DNA of 34,520 nt from positions 1 to 34,520 of the forward strand of contig JAJDDX010000291.1 in the NCBI GenBank assembly GCA_029260055.1. Direction: 5' to 3'. The notes under the pieces are model-generated. The model was not told where the DNA came from and made no database searches. It saw only the letters and a program-made list of their open reading frames with translations. This document shows positions 8,174 through 16,526 of this stretch, piece after piece; the first letter of the stretch is position 1; each line of letters opens with the position of its first letter. A program made the position numbers and the translations under genes. Source of the stretch: Phycisphaerae bacterium (lineage in GTDB: Bacteria > Planctomycetota > Phycisphaerae > UBA1845).

Positions 8174-8429
8174 TGCGTCTCTCCCAACGGTCGAGTTGTA
8201 CTGTCTCCCGCGGCGGCTCGGGCGGCTGATGTGCGCCGATCGTGCCCGTGTGCGCGCCGGACATCTGCGGAAGAGCGAGATTCGGCGGACACCGGTGGTC
8301 GCCTTCCGCTTGGTCCATTATACCAACTTGGGCCGTATGGCCCAAGGCTTGGTGCGATTTGCGGCGCGGCGAGCCACACTGGTGGACAAGCCACCAGTGG
8401 CACCCAGGCGCCACCCACAAGGGGTGGCG
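8174..8429. other. Gap upstream of efp, with two palindromic repeats
   Basis: This is 256 bases between the stop of the BNR propeller gene and the efp start. It holds two palindromes (8377-8399 and 8408-8430) and presumably the efp promoter, which was not identified. Confidence 0.4.
8377..8399. repeat. Dispersed palindrome, ACAAG-loop type, copy A
   Basis: CACTGGTGG and CCACCAGTG form a perfect 9-base-pair stem around ACAAG, and TGGCACCC follows (overlapping the end of the arm). The identical 23-base palindrome with the same flank occurs at 32487-32509. It is intergenic and lies just beyond the stop of the minus-strand propeller gene. Confidence 0.8.
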
Positions 8430-8430
8430 C
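8408..8430. repeat. Second palindrome with the same ACAAG loop
   Basis: GCGCCACCC and GGGTGGCGC form a perfect 9-base-pair stem around ACAAG. The last base touches the stop codon of the propeller gene. The arms differ from copy A but the loop is identical, which suggests a family that keeps the loop and symmetry. It could serve as a terminator for the propeller gene. Confidence 0.7.
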
Positions 8431-10658
8431 TACGCGGCGGCCCGGGACCGTCGCGTGAACGCGAGGGTACCGGCGGCCAGGATCAGCAGCGCCAGCGCGA
8501 TGACGCCCCACTCCGACGCGGTCGGGATGGCCGGGGCCATGAGCGTCGGCAGCTCGGTCGTCCAGACGCCCCTGCCCATTGTCGAGGCCAGCAGGCGGTT
8601 GTGGTTCACGTCGACGATCAGGTCGGTGACCGGGGAGTGGGGCAGATCGGGGCCGTAGAGGGACCAGTCCGACTCGTCCCCCGAGGCGGTGAATACCCCG
8701 TTGTCCGTGCCGACGAAGACCGCCCGTAGCGAGCCGCTGCGGTAGACAGCCACGGTGTTGGCGGGAATGTCGGGCAGGTTCCCGTCGATAGGCAGCCACG
8801 TGTCGCCGCGGTCGGTCGTTCGGAGAACCTGGTCCACGCCGAACTGCGAGACGGCGAGGTAGGCCCTCGCATCGTCCATCGGGTCGACTGCGATCTCTCG
8901 CGTGACCCTGGGCCCGCCGGGCACGTCGACGAGCTTGAGGCTCCAGTTGACGCCGCCATTGGTGCTGACGAGGAGTCGTCCGTCGTTTGTGGCGGCGTAG
9001 GCGGTTTGGGCGTTGGAGGGTGCGATGACCAGCGCGCGGATGGCGGCCGGCGACCCGCCGGTCAGGTCGCCACTGATCGGCGTCCATGACGAACCCGTGT
9101 TCGTCGAGCGGTAGATGCGATGGGTGGCGTACAGTAGCGTCGTCTGGCTCGAGGGCGAATAGACCATGGGCGGAAGGAAGCAGTTTCGGTCGGACGTGCT
9201 GATTCCGCTGGCCCTCCACGAGAAGTTCGCGCCGCCGTTGGAGGAATAGTACAGGTTTCCGGAGCCCTGGTACTCGCAGAACATGGCATTCGGCGTCGAA
9301 GGATGAAGCGCGGTGTATCCACCGTCGCCTCCGAAGACGTGGGTCCAGTTCATGGGTCCATCGCGTCGATTGGTGCCGTTGTCTTGCATGCCGCCGAGCA
9401 CGAAGGTCTCGTTGGACGGATGCACCGATATGCCGGCGTAGAGCTGGATGACACCGAGGTTGTTGTTGATGGTGGACCAGGAGGTTCCGTTGTTGGTGGA
9501 GCGGTGGAGGCCGCCGTCGTCGGCGCATAAGAGTCGGTGGCTGGCGTCGTATCCGAGGCCGTGCATGTCGACGTGCGGCGGCGTGATCGTGGACCACGAA
9601 GTGCCGCCGTTGGTCGAGCGAACCAGGGTCAGGCCACCGGCGAACACGATATTCGGGTTGACGGGATCGACGAGCACGGTCGAGAGGTACCATCCGTAGG
9701 TCGACTGGATGTTGCCCGGGCTTCGCGACGTCCATGTATTGCCGCCGTCGTCGCTACGGTAGACGCCCTTGGTGGATGCGCCACCGCCGGTCGAACTGGC
9801 GGGGTTGGTGATCATGGCGTAGATGCGCAGCGGGTCGGACGGAGCGATGGCCATCGAGATGCGGCCGTTGTTGGTGGTGGGTAATCCGCCGAAAGAGAGC
9901 TTCGCCCACGAATCGCCGCCGTTGAGGGATCGGTAGATGCCGTTTTCCGCGGGGCCGTAGATGTCGCCGATGGCGGCGAAGACGATGGTCGCATCTGACG
10001 GGTCGATCCAGACGTCGGAGGCAGCCGTCGCGGGCAGGCCGCCCGCGAGCAGTGTCCAGTTGGTGCCGCCGTCGGTCGAGCGATAGACGCCCACCGGGTC
10101 TTCGGCTTGCGGGTGCCCCTTGGCGGCATTGCGCGCGGGAAAGCCGCCGGCCGGCATGATCGAAGCGAACATCACGAGCGGATCGGCGTGCGAGATCGCG
10201 ATGCGCGAGAAGGTGCGACCCGCGAACGCATCAGCCGCCAGGATCGACCATGTGTCGCCGCCGTCGGTCGAGACGTACAGGCCCTCTCCGTAGAAGGAGT
10301 GGTTGGCGAAGTTGGCTTCACCCGAGCCGGCGTAGACGATGTCGTCGTCGGTCGGATCGAGCGCTATGGCGCCGATCGCGTTGATTGGAAGAGAATCGGT
10401 CAGCGGCGTCCATGTGGCGCCGCCGTCCAGCGTTCGCCATACTCCGCCTGACGCGCCCGCCACGTAGTACTTGCTGGCGTTGGTCGAGCTGGCGGCGACC
10501 GCTGAGCATCGCCCGGTGTAGGGGCCGGACGTGATGGGTGCGGGACCGATTTCGACCCAGTCGACCGCCAGCGCTGCGTCGGCACCGGCCATCAACGCCA
10601 GAACGACCATGATCGTTGCGGGGACGAGCGGTTGTCTCGTCAGTCGTCGTGTGTTCAT
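8430..10658 (-). CDS. Exported BNR/Asp-box beta-propeller protein with IPTL-CTERM-type sorting tail
   Basis: The 742-aa protein starts with a signal peptide (hydrophobic segment ending near ALAVDW). About eleven Asp-box motifs follow, including RTLDGGATW, VSTDGGDTW, RSTDGGTNW, RSDDGGNTW and RSTNGGTSW. They mark blades of one or two beta-propellers of the sortilin/VPS10 or sialidase-like type. The C-terminus reads IPTASEWG, then a hydrophobic helix, then RRSRAAA. This is the layout of the IPTL-CTERM sorting signal, which is thought to direct exosortase-type processing at the cell envelope. No sialidase catalytic residues were recognised, so a binding or scaffold role is as likely as an enzyme. 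The ATG follows AGGAGCGGGGAA. It overlaps the stop of the gene upstream by four bases (ATGA), so the two are probably translationally coupled. Confidence 0.9.
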   Translation of the reverse strand: MNTRRLTRQPLVPATIMVVLALMAGADAALAVDWVEIGPAPITSGPYTGRCSAVAASSTNASKYYVAGASGGVWRTLDGGATWTPLTDSLPINAIGAIALDPTDDDIVYAGSGEANFANHSFYGEGLYVSTDGGDTWSILAADAFAGRTFSRIAISHADPLVMFASIMPAGGFPARNAAKGHPQAEDPVGVYRSTDGGTNWTLLAGGLPATAASDVWIDPSDATIVFAAIGDIYGPAENGIYRSLNGGDSWAKLSFGGLPTTNNGRISMAIAPSDPLRIYAMITNPASSTGGGASTKGVYRSDDGGNTWTSRSPGNIQSTYGWYLSTVLVDPVNPNIVFAGGLTLVRSTNGGTSWSTITPPHVDMHGLGYDASHRLLCADDGGLHRSTNNGTSWSTINNNLGVIQLYAGISVHPSNETFVLGGMQDNGTNRRDGPMNWTHVFGGDGGYTALHPSTPNAMFCEYQGSGNLYYSSNGGANFSWRASGISTSDRNCFLPPMVYSPSSQTTLLYATHRIYRSTNTGSSWTPISGDLTGGSPAAIRALVIAPSNAQTAYAATNDGRLLVSTNGGVNWSLKLVDVPGGPRVTREIAVDPMDDARAYLAVSQFGVDQVLRTTDRGDTWLPIDGNLPDIPANTVAVYRSGSLRAVFVGTDNGVFTASGDESDWSLYGPDLPHSPVTDLIVDVNHNRLLASTMGRGVWTTELPTLMAPAIPTASEWGVIALALLILAAGTLAFTRRSRAAA

Positions 10659-11425
10659 TTCCCCGCTCCTTCCGTCACCGTGCCCGCGTCGAAGACCAGG
10701 TCTCCGGTATAGACCACGCTGCCTTCCGTGTGCTGATACCGCACGACCCAGCGACCCACGGCGTCTACTTTGAACCGTGCCGTCCCCTTGGTCCCAGTGG
10801 TTTTCGTCTGTTGCGATCCGTCGGGGCTATATGCCGTTATCTCTACGTGTTTCTGCGCTGAGCCTTCGTAGTAAACACGAACCGGCAGGTCGGCGCCTTG
10901 CGCGATAGTCGCCGGCGTGAACGTTGTCGGGTCGATGTACGGTGATACCTCGACCTTCAGGCCGACCTTGGATGTCATGCCCGCGTTTTTCAATGTGGCC
11001 GGCGGCACTTGCGTCGCGCTGGGATCAGGGTCTACGCGGACCAGGAGCTTGGCACAGTACGGCGTTGACGTGACCGAATCGCTGCGGCCTCGCGACGAGC
11101 TTGCGCCGGCCGCGAAGATGACCATCGCGTAGCCCGGCTCGGCGAACGTGTAGCTGAGTTGCGTTGAGGTATTGGTCGGCTCGGGCGTGATGGTCTCGAC
11201 CTTGCCGAAGGTGCGCACCTGGAATTGTCCGACGTTTGCCTGGGACCAAGTCTCGTCGCCGGGAATCTGGATCGTCATCCGGACCGGTTTGCCGGCTGTT
11301 ACGTGCAGCGTGTCGTCGTCGAGCTTCAGATAGGACTGAGGCGCGGCCGCCATCACGTCCGATGCACCCGCAAGCGACACCATCAGGCACAGCAGCCCTC
11401 GGCAGTTCATTCGAACCACAGGCAT
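10655..11425 (-). CDS. Exported DUF4198-like protein of unknown function
   Basis: The 256-aa protein has an N-terminal signal peptide (hydrophobic LLCLMVSLAGA, cleavage likely near VMAAA). The body is beta-rich and resembles DUF4198/NikM-like periplasmic proteins: LPVRVYYEGSAQ, HVEITAYSPDGS, then TKGTARFKVDAVGRWVVRYQH near the end. In that family the fold is linked to envelope or metal-uptake functions, but the assignment here rests on pattern only. The ATG follows AAAGGAG seven bases upstream. The stop overlaps the propeller gene start, which suggests the two products work together in the envelope. Confidence 0.8.
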   Translation of the reverse strand: MPVVRMNCRGLLCLMVSLAGASDVMAAAPQSYLKLDDDTLHVTAGKPVRMTIQIPGDETWSQANVGQFQVRTFGKVETITPEPTNTSTQLSYTFAEPGYAMVIFAAGASSSRGRSDSVTSTPYCAKLLVRVDPDPSATQVPPATLKNAGMTSKVGLKVEVSPYIDPTTFTPATIAQGADLPVRVYYEGSAQKHVEITAYSPDGSQQTKTTGTKGTARFKVDAVGRWVVRYQHTEGSVVYTGDLVFDAGTVTEGAGK

Positions 11426-11664
11426 GTCAACGCTCCTTTATCCGGCCTTGGAAAAGGTAAATACCCCGGGCGGATTGTATCACAAACCGCCCGCCTGTCG
11501 CGAGGCCGAAATCCGCGTTTATCCTATCGACGCAGCCGTCGAGCGGCTGCAGCAGTGCCGGGGAGACGGTGGCGCGTGCTCGGTGCAAGTCGGCTATCAT
11601 GGCGGCCTCGGCTGTGTTGCGGCCAGGGCTTCGCGGGCAGGTGATCGGTTCAGGAGGAGAGGAG
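11426..11664. promoter_or_regulatory. Divergent promoter region; candidate extended -10 for the minus-strand pair
   Basis: This 239-base gap separates divergent transcription units. On the minus strand TGA directly followed by TACAAT (11474-11482) forms an extended -10, with GCGACA 16 bases upstream as a weak -35. No clear promoter was recognised for the plus-strand pair. AGGAGG at 11652-11657 is the ribosome binding site of the next gene. Confidence 0.4.
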
Positions 11665-12399
11665 ATGGCTGAGGCGATACGGATCGCCATGTGGTCAGGT
11701 CCGCGGAACATCTCGACGGCGATGCTGCGTTCGTGGGGCAACCGGACGGATACGTTCGTGTGTGACGAGCCGTTGTATGCTCACTACCTGTCGGTCACAG
11801 GGCTCGACCATCCCGGCCGGGGCGAGATCATCGCCCATGACGAGGGCGATTGGCACAAGGTCGTGGCGTGGCTCACCGGGCCCGTGCCTCAGGGCAAGCG
11901 CGTGTTCTATCAGAAGCATATGGCGCATCACCTTCTTCCGAGCATTGAGCGTGACTGGCTGGCTGAGCTGACGCACTGCTTCTTGATCCGTGATCCGCGT
12001 GAGATGCTGACTTCATTGATCAAACATCTTCCGAGTCCGACGATCGAGGACACGGGGTTGCCGCAGCAGATCGAGATCGCCGAGTTTCTGCGGACTATGG
12101 GGCGCGCCGCGCCGCCGATTGTCGACGCGCGCGACATGCTCGAGGATCCGCGCGGTATGCTCGGCAAGCTTTGCGACGCTCTTGGGGTCCAGTTCACCGA
12201 CGACATGCTCGCGTGGCCGGCCGGACCGCGCGAGACGGACGGCATCTGGGCGAAGCACTGGTACGCAGCCGTCGAGCAGTCGACGGGCTTTCAACCCTAT
12301 CGTCCCAAGGACGAGGTCGTACCGGACGAGTTCGGCGACCTGCTCACGACGTGCATCGAGTGCTATGAGCAACTATACGAACAGCGGCTGCAGCCGTAG
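11665..12399 (+). CDS. Sulfotransferase-like P-loop protein
   Basis: The 244-aa protein begins with MAEAIRIAMWSGPRNISTA. The WSGPRNIST stretch fits the 5'-phosphosulfate-binding loop of PAPS-dependent sulfotransferases, here in the variant found in the bacterial sulfotransferase family that often sits beside class IV aminotransferases. A later block, HCFLIRDPREMLTSLI, matches the 3'-phosphate-binding region, where Arg and Ser contact PAPS. The ATG at 11665 lies seven bases after AGGAGG. A longer frame from 11569 has no comparable ribosome binding site and its extra residues look random. Forty-eight bases separate it from the aminotransferase gene, so the two form an operon. The acceptor molecule is unknown and sulfotransfer itself is not proven. 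Confidence 0.85.
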   Translation: MAEAIRIAMWSGPRNISTAMLRSWGNRTDTFVCDEPLYAHYLSVTGLDHPGRGEIIAHDEGDWHKVVAWLTGPVPQGKRVFYQKHMAHHLLPSIERDWLAELTHCFLIRDPREMLTSLIKHLPSPTIEDTGLPQQIEIAEFLRTMGRAAPPIVDARDMLEDPRGMLGKLCDALGVQFTDDMLAWPAGPRETDGIWAKHWYAAVEQSTGFQPYRPKDEVVPDEFGDLLTTCIECYEQLYEQRLQP

Positions 12400-12447
12400 A
12401 CAAACCAACTACGGCGCGGCGACGATGCGTTGTGCCGGGAGGTTCGA

Positions 12448-13347
12448 ATGCTCCAAACGTTCAATCCGAAGAACAAGGACCTGATCGTCAACATCAACGG
12501 CAGGCTCGTGCACCGCGACGAGGCGGGGGTGAGCCCGTTCGACTCGGTCGTTCAAGGCGGCGATGCGGTGTGGGAAGGGCTGCGGCTGTATGACGGACGG
12601 ATCTTCAAGCTGAACGAGCATCTGGATCGGCTCCGCCACTCGGCTCTCGCGCTGGCGTTTGGCGATATTCCGAGCCACGCCGAGATGACCGAACAGATCA
12701 AGCGTACGCTTCGAGCGAACAAGATGCGTGACGGTGTGCACGTTCGCCTGACGCTTTCGCGCGGCGTCAAGGTCACGTCGGGCATGGACCCGCGGCTCAA
12801 CCAGGCGGGACACACGTTGATCGTGCTGGCTGAGCATAAGGCGCCGGTCTACGACAAGGGCGGGTTGACGCTGATCACCAGCAGCGTCCGCCGCTTCCCG
12901 CCGGATTGCCTCGACCCGAAGATCCACCACGCCAATTTGATTCAATCGATCCTGGCGAAGATCGAAGCGAACGCAGCCGGGGCCGATGACGCGATCATGC
13001 TGGACCAGCGCGGCTTCGTGGCCGAGACGAACGCGGCGCACGTGTTCATCGCTTACGGCGATGAGTTGATCACCAGTCGCGACGTAGCCTGCCCGGAGGG
13101 GATCACGCGGGCGACCATCCTCGACCTGTGCCGCGGGAATGGCATAGCGCACCGAGAGAAGGACTTCACGCTTAGTGAGCTCTATCGCGCGGATGAGGTC
13201 TTCTGCACGGGTACGATGGGTGAACTGGCGGCTGTCACGAAGGTCGACGGGCGAACGATCGGTGACGGCAAGCTCGGCCCGATGACGCAACGGCTAGGCG
13301 AGTTGTACGGTGACCTGACGCGCAGCGGCGGTGCAAAGGTAGTATAG
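12448..13347 (+). CDS. Class IV (branched-chain / D-amino acid type) PLP aminotransferase
   Basis: The 299-aa enzyme belongs to the fold-type IV PLP family (IlvE, D-amino acid transaminase, aminodeoxychorismate lyase). Lys158 in DPKIHHANL is the expected Schiff-base lysine. Glu193 in GFVAETNAAHVF is the conserved residue near the pyridine nitrogen. The TGTMGEL block near the C-terminus is the phosphate-binding loop, and LNEHLDRLRHSA is also typical. The ATG at 12448 follows GGGAGG by five bases, so the in-frame TTG at 12430 is not used. Substrate class cannot be fixed: branched-chain amino acids, a D-amino acid or a lyase activity are all possible. Pairing with the sulfotransferase-like gene mirrors a fusion known from plants. 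Confidence 0.9.
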   Translation: MLQTFNPKNKDLIVNINGRLVHRDEAGVSPFDSVVQGGDAVWEGLRLYDGRIFKLNEHLDRLRHSALALAFGDIPSHAEMTEQIKRTLRANKMRDGVHVRLTLSRGVKVTSGMDPRLNQAGHTLIVLAEHKAPVYDKGGLTLITSSVRRFPPDCLDPKIHHANLIQSILAKIEANAAGADDAIMLDQRGFVAETNAAHVFIAYGDELITSRDVACPEGITRATILDLCRGNGIAHREKDFTLSELYRADEVFCTGTMGELAAVTKVDGRTIGDGKLGPMTQRLGELYGDLTRSGGAKVV

Positions 13348-14000
13348 GGCACGACCGCGTGAAACGGGACTGCATCGCTGGTGGGCAAGTCCCTGGTGGT
13401 AGCCCGCCTTCGTCGCTCCTGTCTGTGGCTTGCCCGGAAGACCCGTGCGCTCGCTCGTTCCGAGCTGATGTACGATCAGCGCACGGACAGCACGCGCATA
13501 CAGTCACCGGTAGCTGTCGTGTCATTCAGCCTCTGCCAGTTTCACCCGCGCGATGGGACGCCTGGGTAGACTGGGCACCATGAGTCTAGCAATCGGAGGG
13601 GATCTTGGAATCAGTGTTTTCACCTAGGGCAGAAACACAATCTTCCAATCCGGGATGAGCCTGATCAAGCTCTCCTTACCACTGGGTTGCAGCCTTTTTT
13701 TTGCGCTTTTTACTGGACATCGTGGGTGCAATCGGGATATTCTTCGTGTATACCATATCTCATCTTCTCTGTCGGGCTTGGGCCCGAGTGTGTTGAGCGG
13801 TGGACGGCTGAGAGAATACGATATGCACAATTCGATCTCCGCCTTTCTCCTCGCTGGCATCGTTCGTTTCTTGTTCGCTCGCAGAATCGAAGCGGTTGTT
13901 TGTCTGCGCATTTGACCTGTTCTGCGATTGTCCGTCGTTGGAGATTGCGTCAGCCTTGGCGCCTCTTCAAGACGAGGCCTTGGTAATTGGAGGGTCTTCA
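13348..14000. other. 653-base region without a supported gene
   Basis: Short ORFs on both strands were examined and none has convincing codon use plus a ribosome binding site. The middle part (about 13690-13760) is A/T-richer than average and has a run of eight T (13695-13702), but no stable stem directly before it. GGAGGG at 13989-13994 belongs to the next gene. Confidence 0.5.
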
Positions 14001-14906
14001 ATGATCCGATGCCGCAAGGGCGACATCGCAACGCAATCGCGAGCCTGCCGGCATGTCGGCGCCGCACATCGCGGGGACGTTCATGGTGGAGGCGAAGGCT
14101 TGGTAGCAGGCGCGCGGCACTCTGTGCCGAAGGTGCTTGATGGTGCCGGGCGTCGCGCGGCTTCTTGCTTTTTACACGTTCGTGGTTCGGTCGGACGATT
14201 GGAGACGGTTCGCCGGCGCGCGGTGTCGCGCATCGTCACGTGCGGGGTGGCGCTGCTGCTTGCGGTTGTGTTGCTCGTCGTGGCAACGGCGGTGCCTAGA
14301 GCCATCGCCTCGGATGTGCCGGCGCACCTTCTCGCCATGATGTCGAAGCTTTTGGAGTGCCTCGAGAACTGTACCACCGACCCGGACTATGAAACCTGCA
14401 AAGATAACTGTTGGCGAGATCACGAGGCGATCGCCGGCGTGGCCGCCTTCGCGGAGATCGGACCGGATTGGGATCCGAGCGAGCTCGATCCTCAGCCTCT
14501 CCGGGCTGCCATTGATGACATAGAGAAAGTACAGAATGCCGTCGACGGCCTCGCCCCGCCGGAGGAGGTTGTCGCATCCCTACGAACGCTTCTTCGAAAA
14601 GACATCAGTAACCGGTTTGTCCGTGCGCAATCCGAGGGCTACGTGGTCCACGTCCTCGCAGATTTGGCTCGCTCACCGAGTCGCGGGCCGCAGTGGCGCG
14701 AAGCGATCCGTGGGATGTTGTGGGAGACTGTCAAAGACCCTGTGGCGATGGGGCGCCTGTCGACTGTTGGACAAGCCGGATCACTCGCGGTTCTGGGGTC
14801 GCTCGTGACGGGATACGAGGCGAACCAGGTCGAGAGCAAGATCTCGGACTACGGCTTGGCGAATGAGGTATCGGCCGTGAAGAAAGCGCTCCAGGGCTGC
14901 CCGTAG
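14001..14906 (+). CDS. Membrane-anchored protein of unknown function with twin CX3C motif
   Basis: The ATG at 14001 lies six bases after GGAGGG and gives 301 aa. The first 70 residues are Arg/Gly-rich and low in pattern, so a later start cannot be excluded. A strong hydrophobic segment (about residues 79-98, VALLLAVVLLVVATAV) is followed by a conserved-looking helical region with four cysteines in CX3C-X8-CX3C spacing (residues 120-137, CLENC and CKDNC). About 160 mostly helical residues follow. The layout suggests a signal anchor or signal peptide and a periplasmic domain with a disulfide-linked or metal-binding helical hairpin. No family was recognised. The next gene encodes another secreted helical protein in the same direction. 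Confidence 0.7.
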   Translation: MIRCRKGDIATQSRACRHVGAAHRGDVHGGGEGLVAGARHSVPKVLDGAGRRAASCFLHVRGSVGRLETVRRRAVSRIVTCGVALLLAVVLLVVATAVPRAIASDVPAHLLAMMSKLLECLENCTTDPDYETCKDNCWRDHEAIAGVAAFAEIGPDWDPSELDPQPLRAAIDDIEKVQNAVDGLAPPEEVVASLRTLLRKDISNRFVRAQSEGYVVHVLADLARSPSRGPQWREAIRGMLWETVKDPVAMGRLSTVGQAGSLAVLGSLVTGYEANQVESKISDYGLANEVSAVKKALQGCP

Positions 14907-15070
14907 CCGGAAAGCTGACGAGGCAGGGACTTGATAGTCTGGAGCAGCATGGTACGATTTATCGGCATATCGGGAAAAATGTCGGTTTTTACTTGACAGG
15001 ATCCGTCTGTGAAGTCGAGAACAGGGAATACGGGCAGGGTCTCAACTCGTGAACGCGGAGTGTACACGTC

Positions 15071-15763
15071 ATGAATCCCACCGCAGCGCAGCGACGAAAG
15101 GGCGACGGGAGGTTCGGTGGTTGGCTGCGGTTCGGTTTGGTGGCGGCGGCACTGACTGTGCCGTGCGTCGTACCGAATTCGGCCGGTGCTCAGGAGGCTC
15201 CGGTGCCGGAGGGAACCGCGAAGCCGGACAAGTTCGGCGGTATGGACGCGGTCAAGTTGCGCGCCGCTGGGCTGGAAGCGCGCAGTATCCGCGAAGAAGC
15301 TCAGCGGATCGACGCAAACAACGACGTGGGTGCCTTTGAGGCTTTCGTGAAAGGACTCGAGCGTTTCTACAGGACCGCGACGAGAGACGAAGTGGCGGAC
15401 CAGGACCCCCGCGCTGCCGTCGAGTTTTCCCGAGAATACACCCTCGCGTTCCTCTGGGAAGTGCTGACGGAATTGCCGTCTGATGTCGGGCCGGGCGAGT
15501 TCAAGGAGCCGCTCAATGGGGAGAACCTTGCGCGTTTCCGCAAGGTTCTAGTCGACATACTCGAAACCGCGGATGCTGACCTCACGTACTTGCAGAGGAC
15601 GCGGGCGTACAAGCTTGCTCGCGTGGCTCTGACAGCCCAAAACTCCGATGGGGTCGACGCGCTCGAACGGCTCGCGGTGAGGCTGGGGTCCGAAGCTCCC
15701 GACTACAAGCTTATCGTGACCGCCGTCGCTCAGATCGTGGATGCGCACGCTTCGGCCGATTAG
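15071..15763 (+). CDS. Secreted helical protein of unknown function
   Basis: The 230-aa product starts with a long signal peptide: basic N-terminus, hydrophobic FGLVAAALTVPCVV, and cleavage likely after SAGA. The mature part is helical and acidic, including EARSIREEAQRID, FVKGLERFYR and LARFRKVLVDILETADADL. It contains no cysteine and no recognised catalytic motif. A GGAG lies about 11 bases before the ATG, which is a rather long spacing. It follows the twin-CX3C protein gene by 164 bases on the same strand, and both encode exported helical proteins, so they may act together. This is inference from position only. Confidence 0.75.
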   Translation: MNPTAAQRRKGDGRFGGWLRFGLVAAALTVPCVVPNSAGAQEAPVPEGTAKPDKFGGMDAVKLRAAGLEARSIREEAQRIDANNDVGAFEAFVKGLERFYRTATRDEVADQDPRAAVEFSREYTLAFLWEVLTELPSDVGPGEFKEPLNGENLARFRKVLVDILETADADLTYLQRTRAYKLARVALTAQNSDGVDALERLAVRLGSEAPDYKLIVTAVAQIVDAHASAD

Positions 15764-15818
15764 GACGGGGGCTGGCCCCGCGTGCGTCTGGGCTCTGCGC
15801 TTCTTCGATGCGTGAATG

Positions 15819-16526
15819 TCAGTCGGATGTTCCGTTCGCCCCCGTTGTCCGCTCGATTGCACTGAACGCCCATGTTCTCGCCGAACCGATCGCCTTGGCG
15901 ATCTCATCCATTAGCCACTTGATGCGCCTTTCCCGTTCCGCGGGGGAAGCCCGATCCCAGCCGTCGATCACCCGTCTGTCGATGTGCTTGAGGGTTGCCA
16001 CCGCCCAGGCGCGGGCATGAGCTAATTCGACTTCGAGAGCCGCGGCGCGTTTCTTCGCGGCGTCAACGGGGCCGCCCGCAGCCATCGCCCGGTCGATCGC
16101 GTTCTTGGTGCGCTCGTTCTCGATCTTCAGGTCCAGGCGAAGACTAGCCAAGTCGTTCTCGTATTTCGCCACGACGGATTCGTGTTTCTGCATCTCCTCC
16201 GCCAAGTTGCGCTCGGCAGTATTTGCGCGGTTCCTTTCGTCTTTTACGTCCAGATGGGCACCCTTCCAGCTGGCGAAGAACGTTCCCGCGGCAAACACGA
16301 AAGCAATCCCGCCCCACAGCATTCTCACTCGGCGAATCCTGGATGCGCTTGTGCTCGCCGCGGGCGGAGAAACCGGCGGGGTCGGCTGGCCGGCCGGAGC
16401 CCCGGCTGCGGCATTCTCCTCGTTGGCGCCAGCGACTGGGGTTTGCCCGGCATCGCCGCCGGATGCCGGGTAAGCATCGCCGTTACCACGATCGTTCGCT
16501 GGTCGTGGTTCGCTGTCCGGGCTCAT
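15819..16526 (-). CDS. Single-pass membrane protein with coiled coil, unknown function
   Basis: The 235-aa protein has a disordered, proline-, alanine- and glycine-rich N-terminus (residues 1-65, with PPVSPP). One transmembrane segment follows (about 70-87, WGGIAFVFAAGTFFA). Next is a long charged coiled coil (about 92-145, rich in E/K/R with leucine spacing) and a helical tail containing RIKWLMDEIAKAIG. The ATG follows GGAG by eight bases. It converges with the secreted protein gene at 15071-15763 with only 55 bases between stops. Similar layouts occur in membrane-anchored scaffold or stress proteins, but no family was recognised. Confidence 0.75.
   Translation of the reverse strand: MSPDSEPRPANDRGNGDAYPASGGDAGQTPVAGANEENAAAGAPAGQPTPPVSPPAASTSASRIRRVRMLWGGIAFVFAAGTFFASWKGAHLDVKDERNRANTAERNLAEEMQKHESVVAKYENDLASLRLDLKIENERTKNAIDRAMAAGGPVDAAKKRAAALEVELAHARAWAVATLKHIDRRVIDGWDRASPAERERRIKWLMDEIAKAIGSARTWAFSAIERTTGANGTSD

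Noticed and set aside
8164-9735. 523-codon open frame on the minus strand
   Set aside because: It lies in another frame of the BNR propeller gene, is extremely Arg-rich and has no family pattern. It is a shadow of high-GC coding sequence.
12409-13290. 293-codon minus-strand open frame
   Set aside because: It is antisense to the class IV aminotransferase, which has intact PLP motifs.
13655-13915. 86-codon plus-strand open frame with a hydrophobic start
   Set aside because: It lacks a ribosome binding site and overlaps an equally long frame. Evidence is too weak for a gene.
15766-15780. GC hairpin (CGGGG and CCCCG) between convergent genes
   Set aside because: The stem is only five base pairs and no T tract follows, so a terminator call is not supported.
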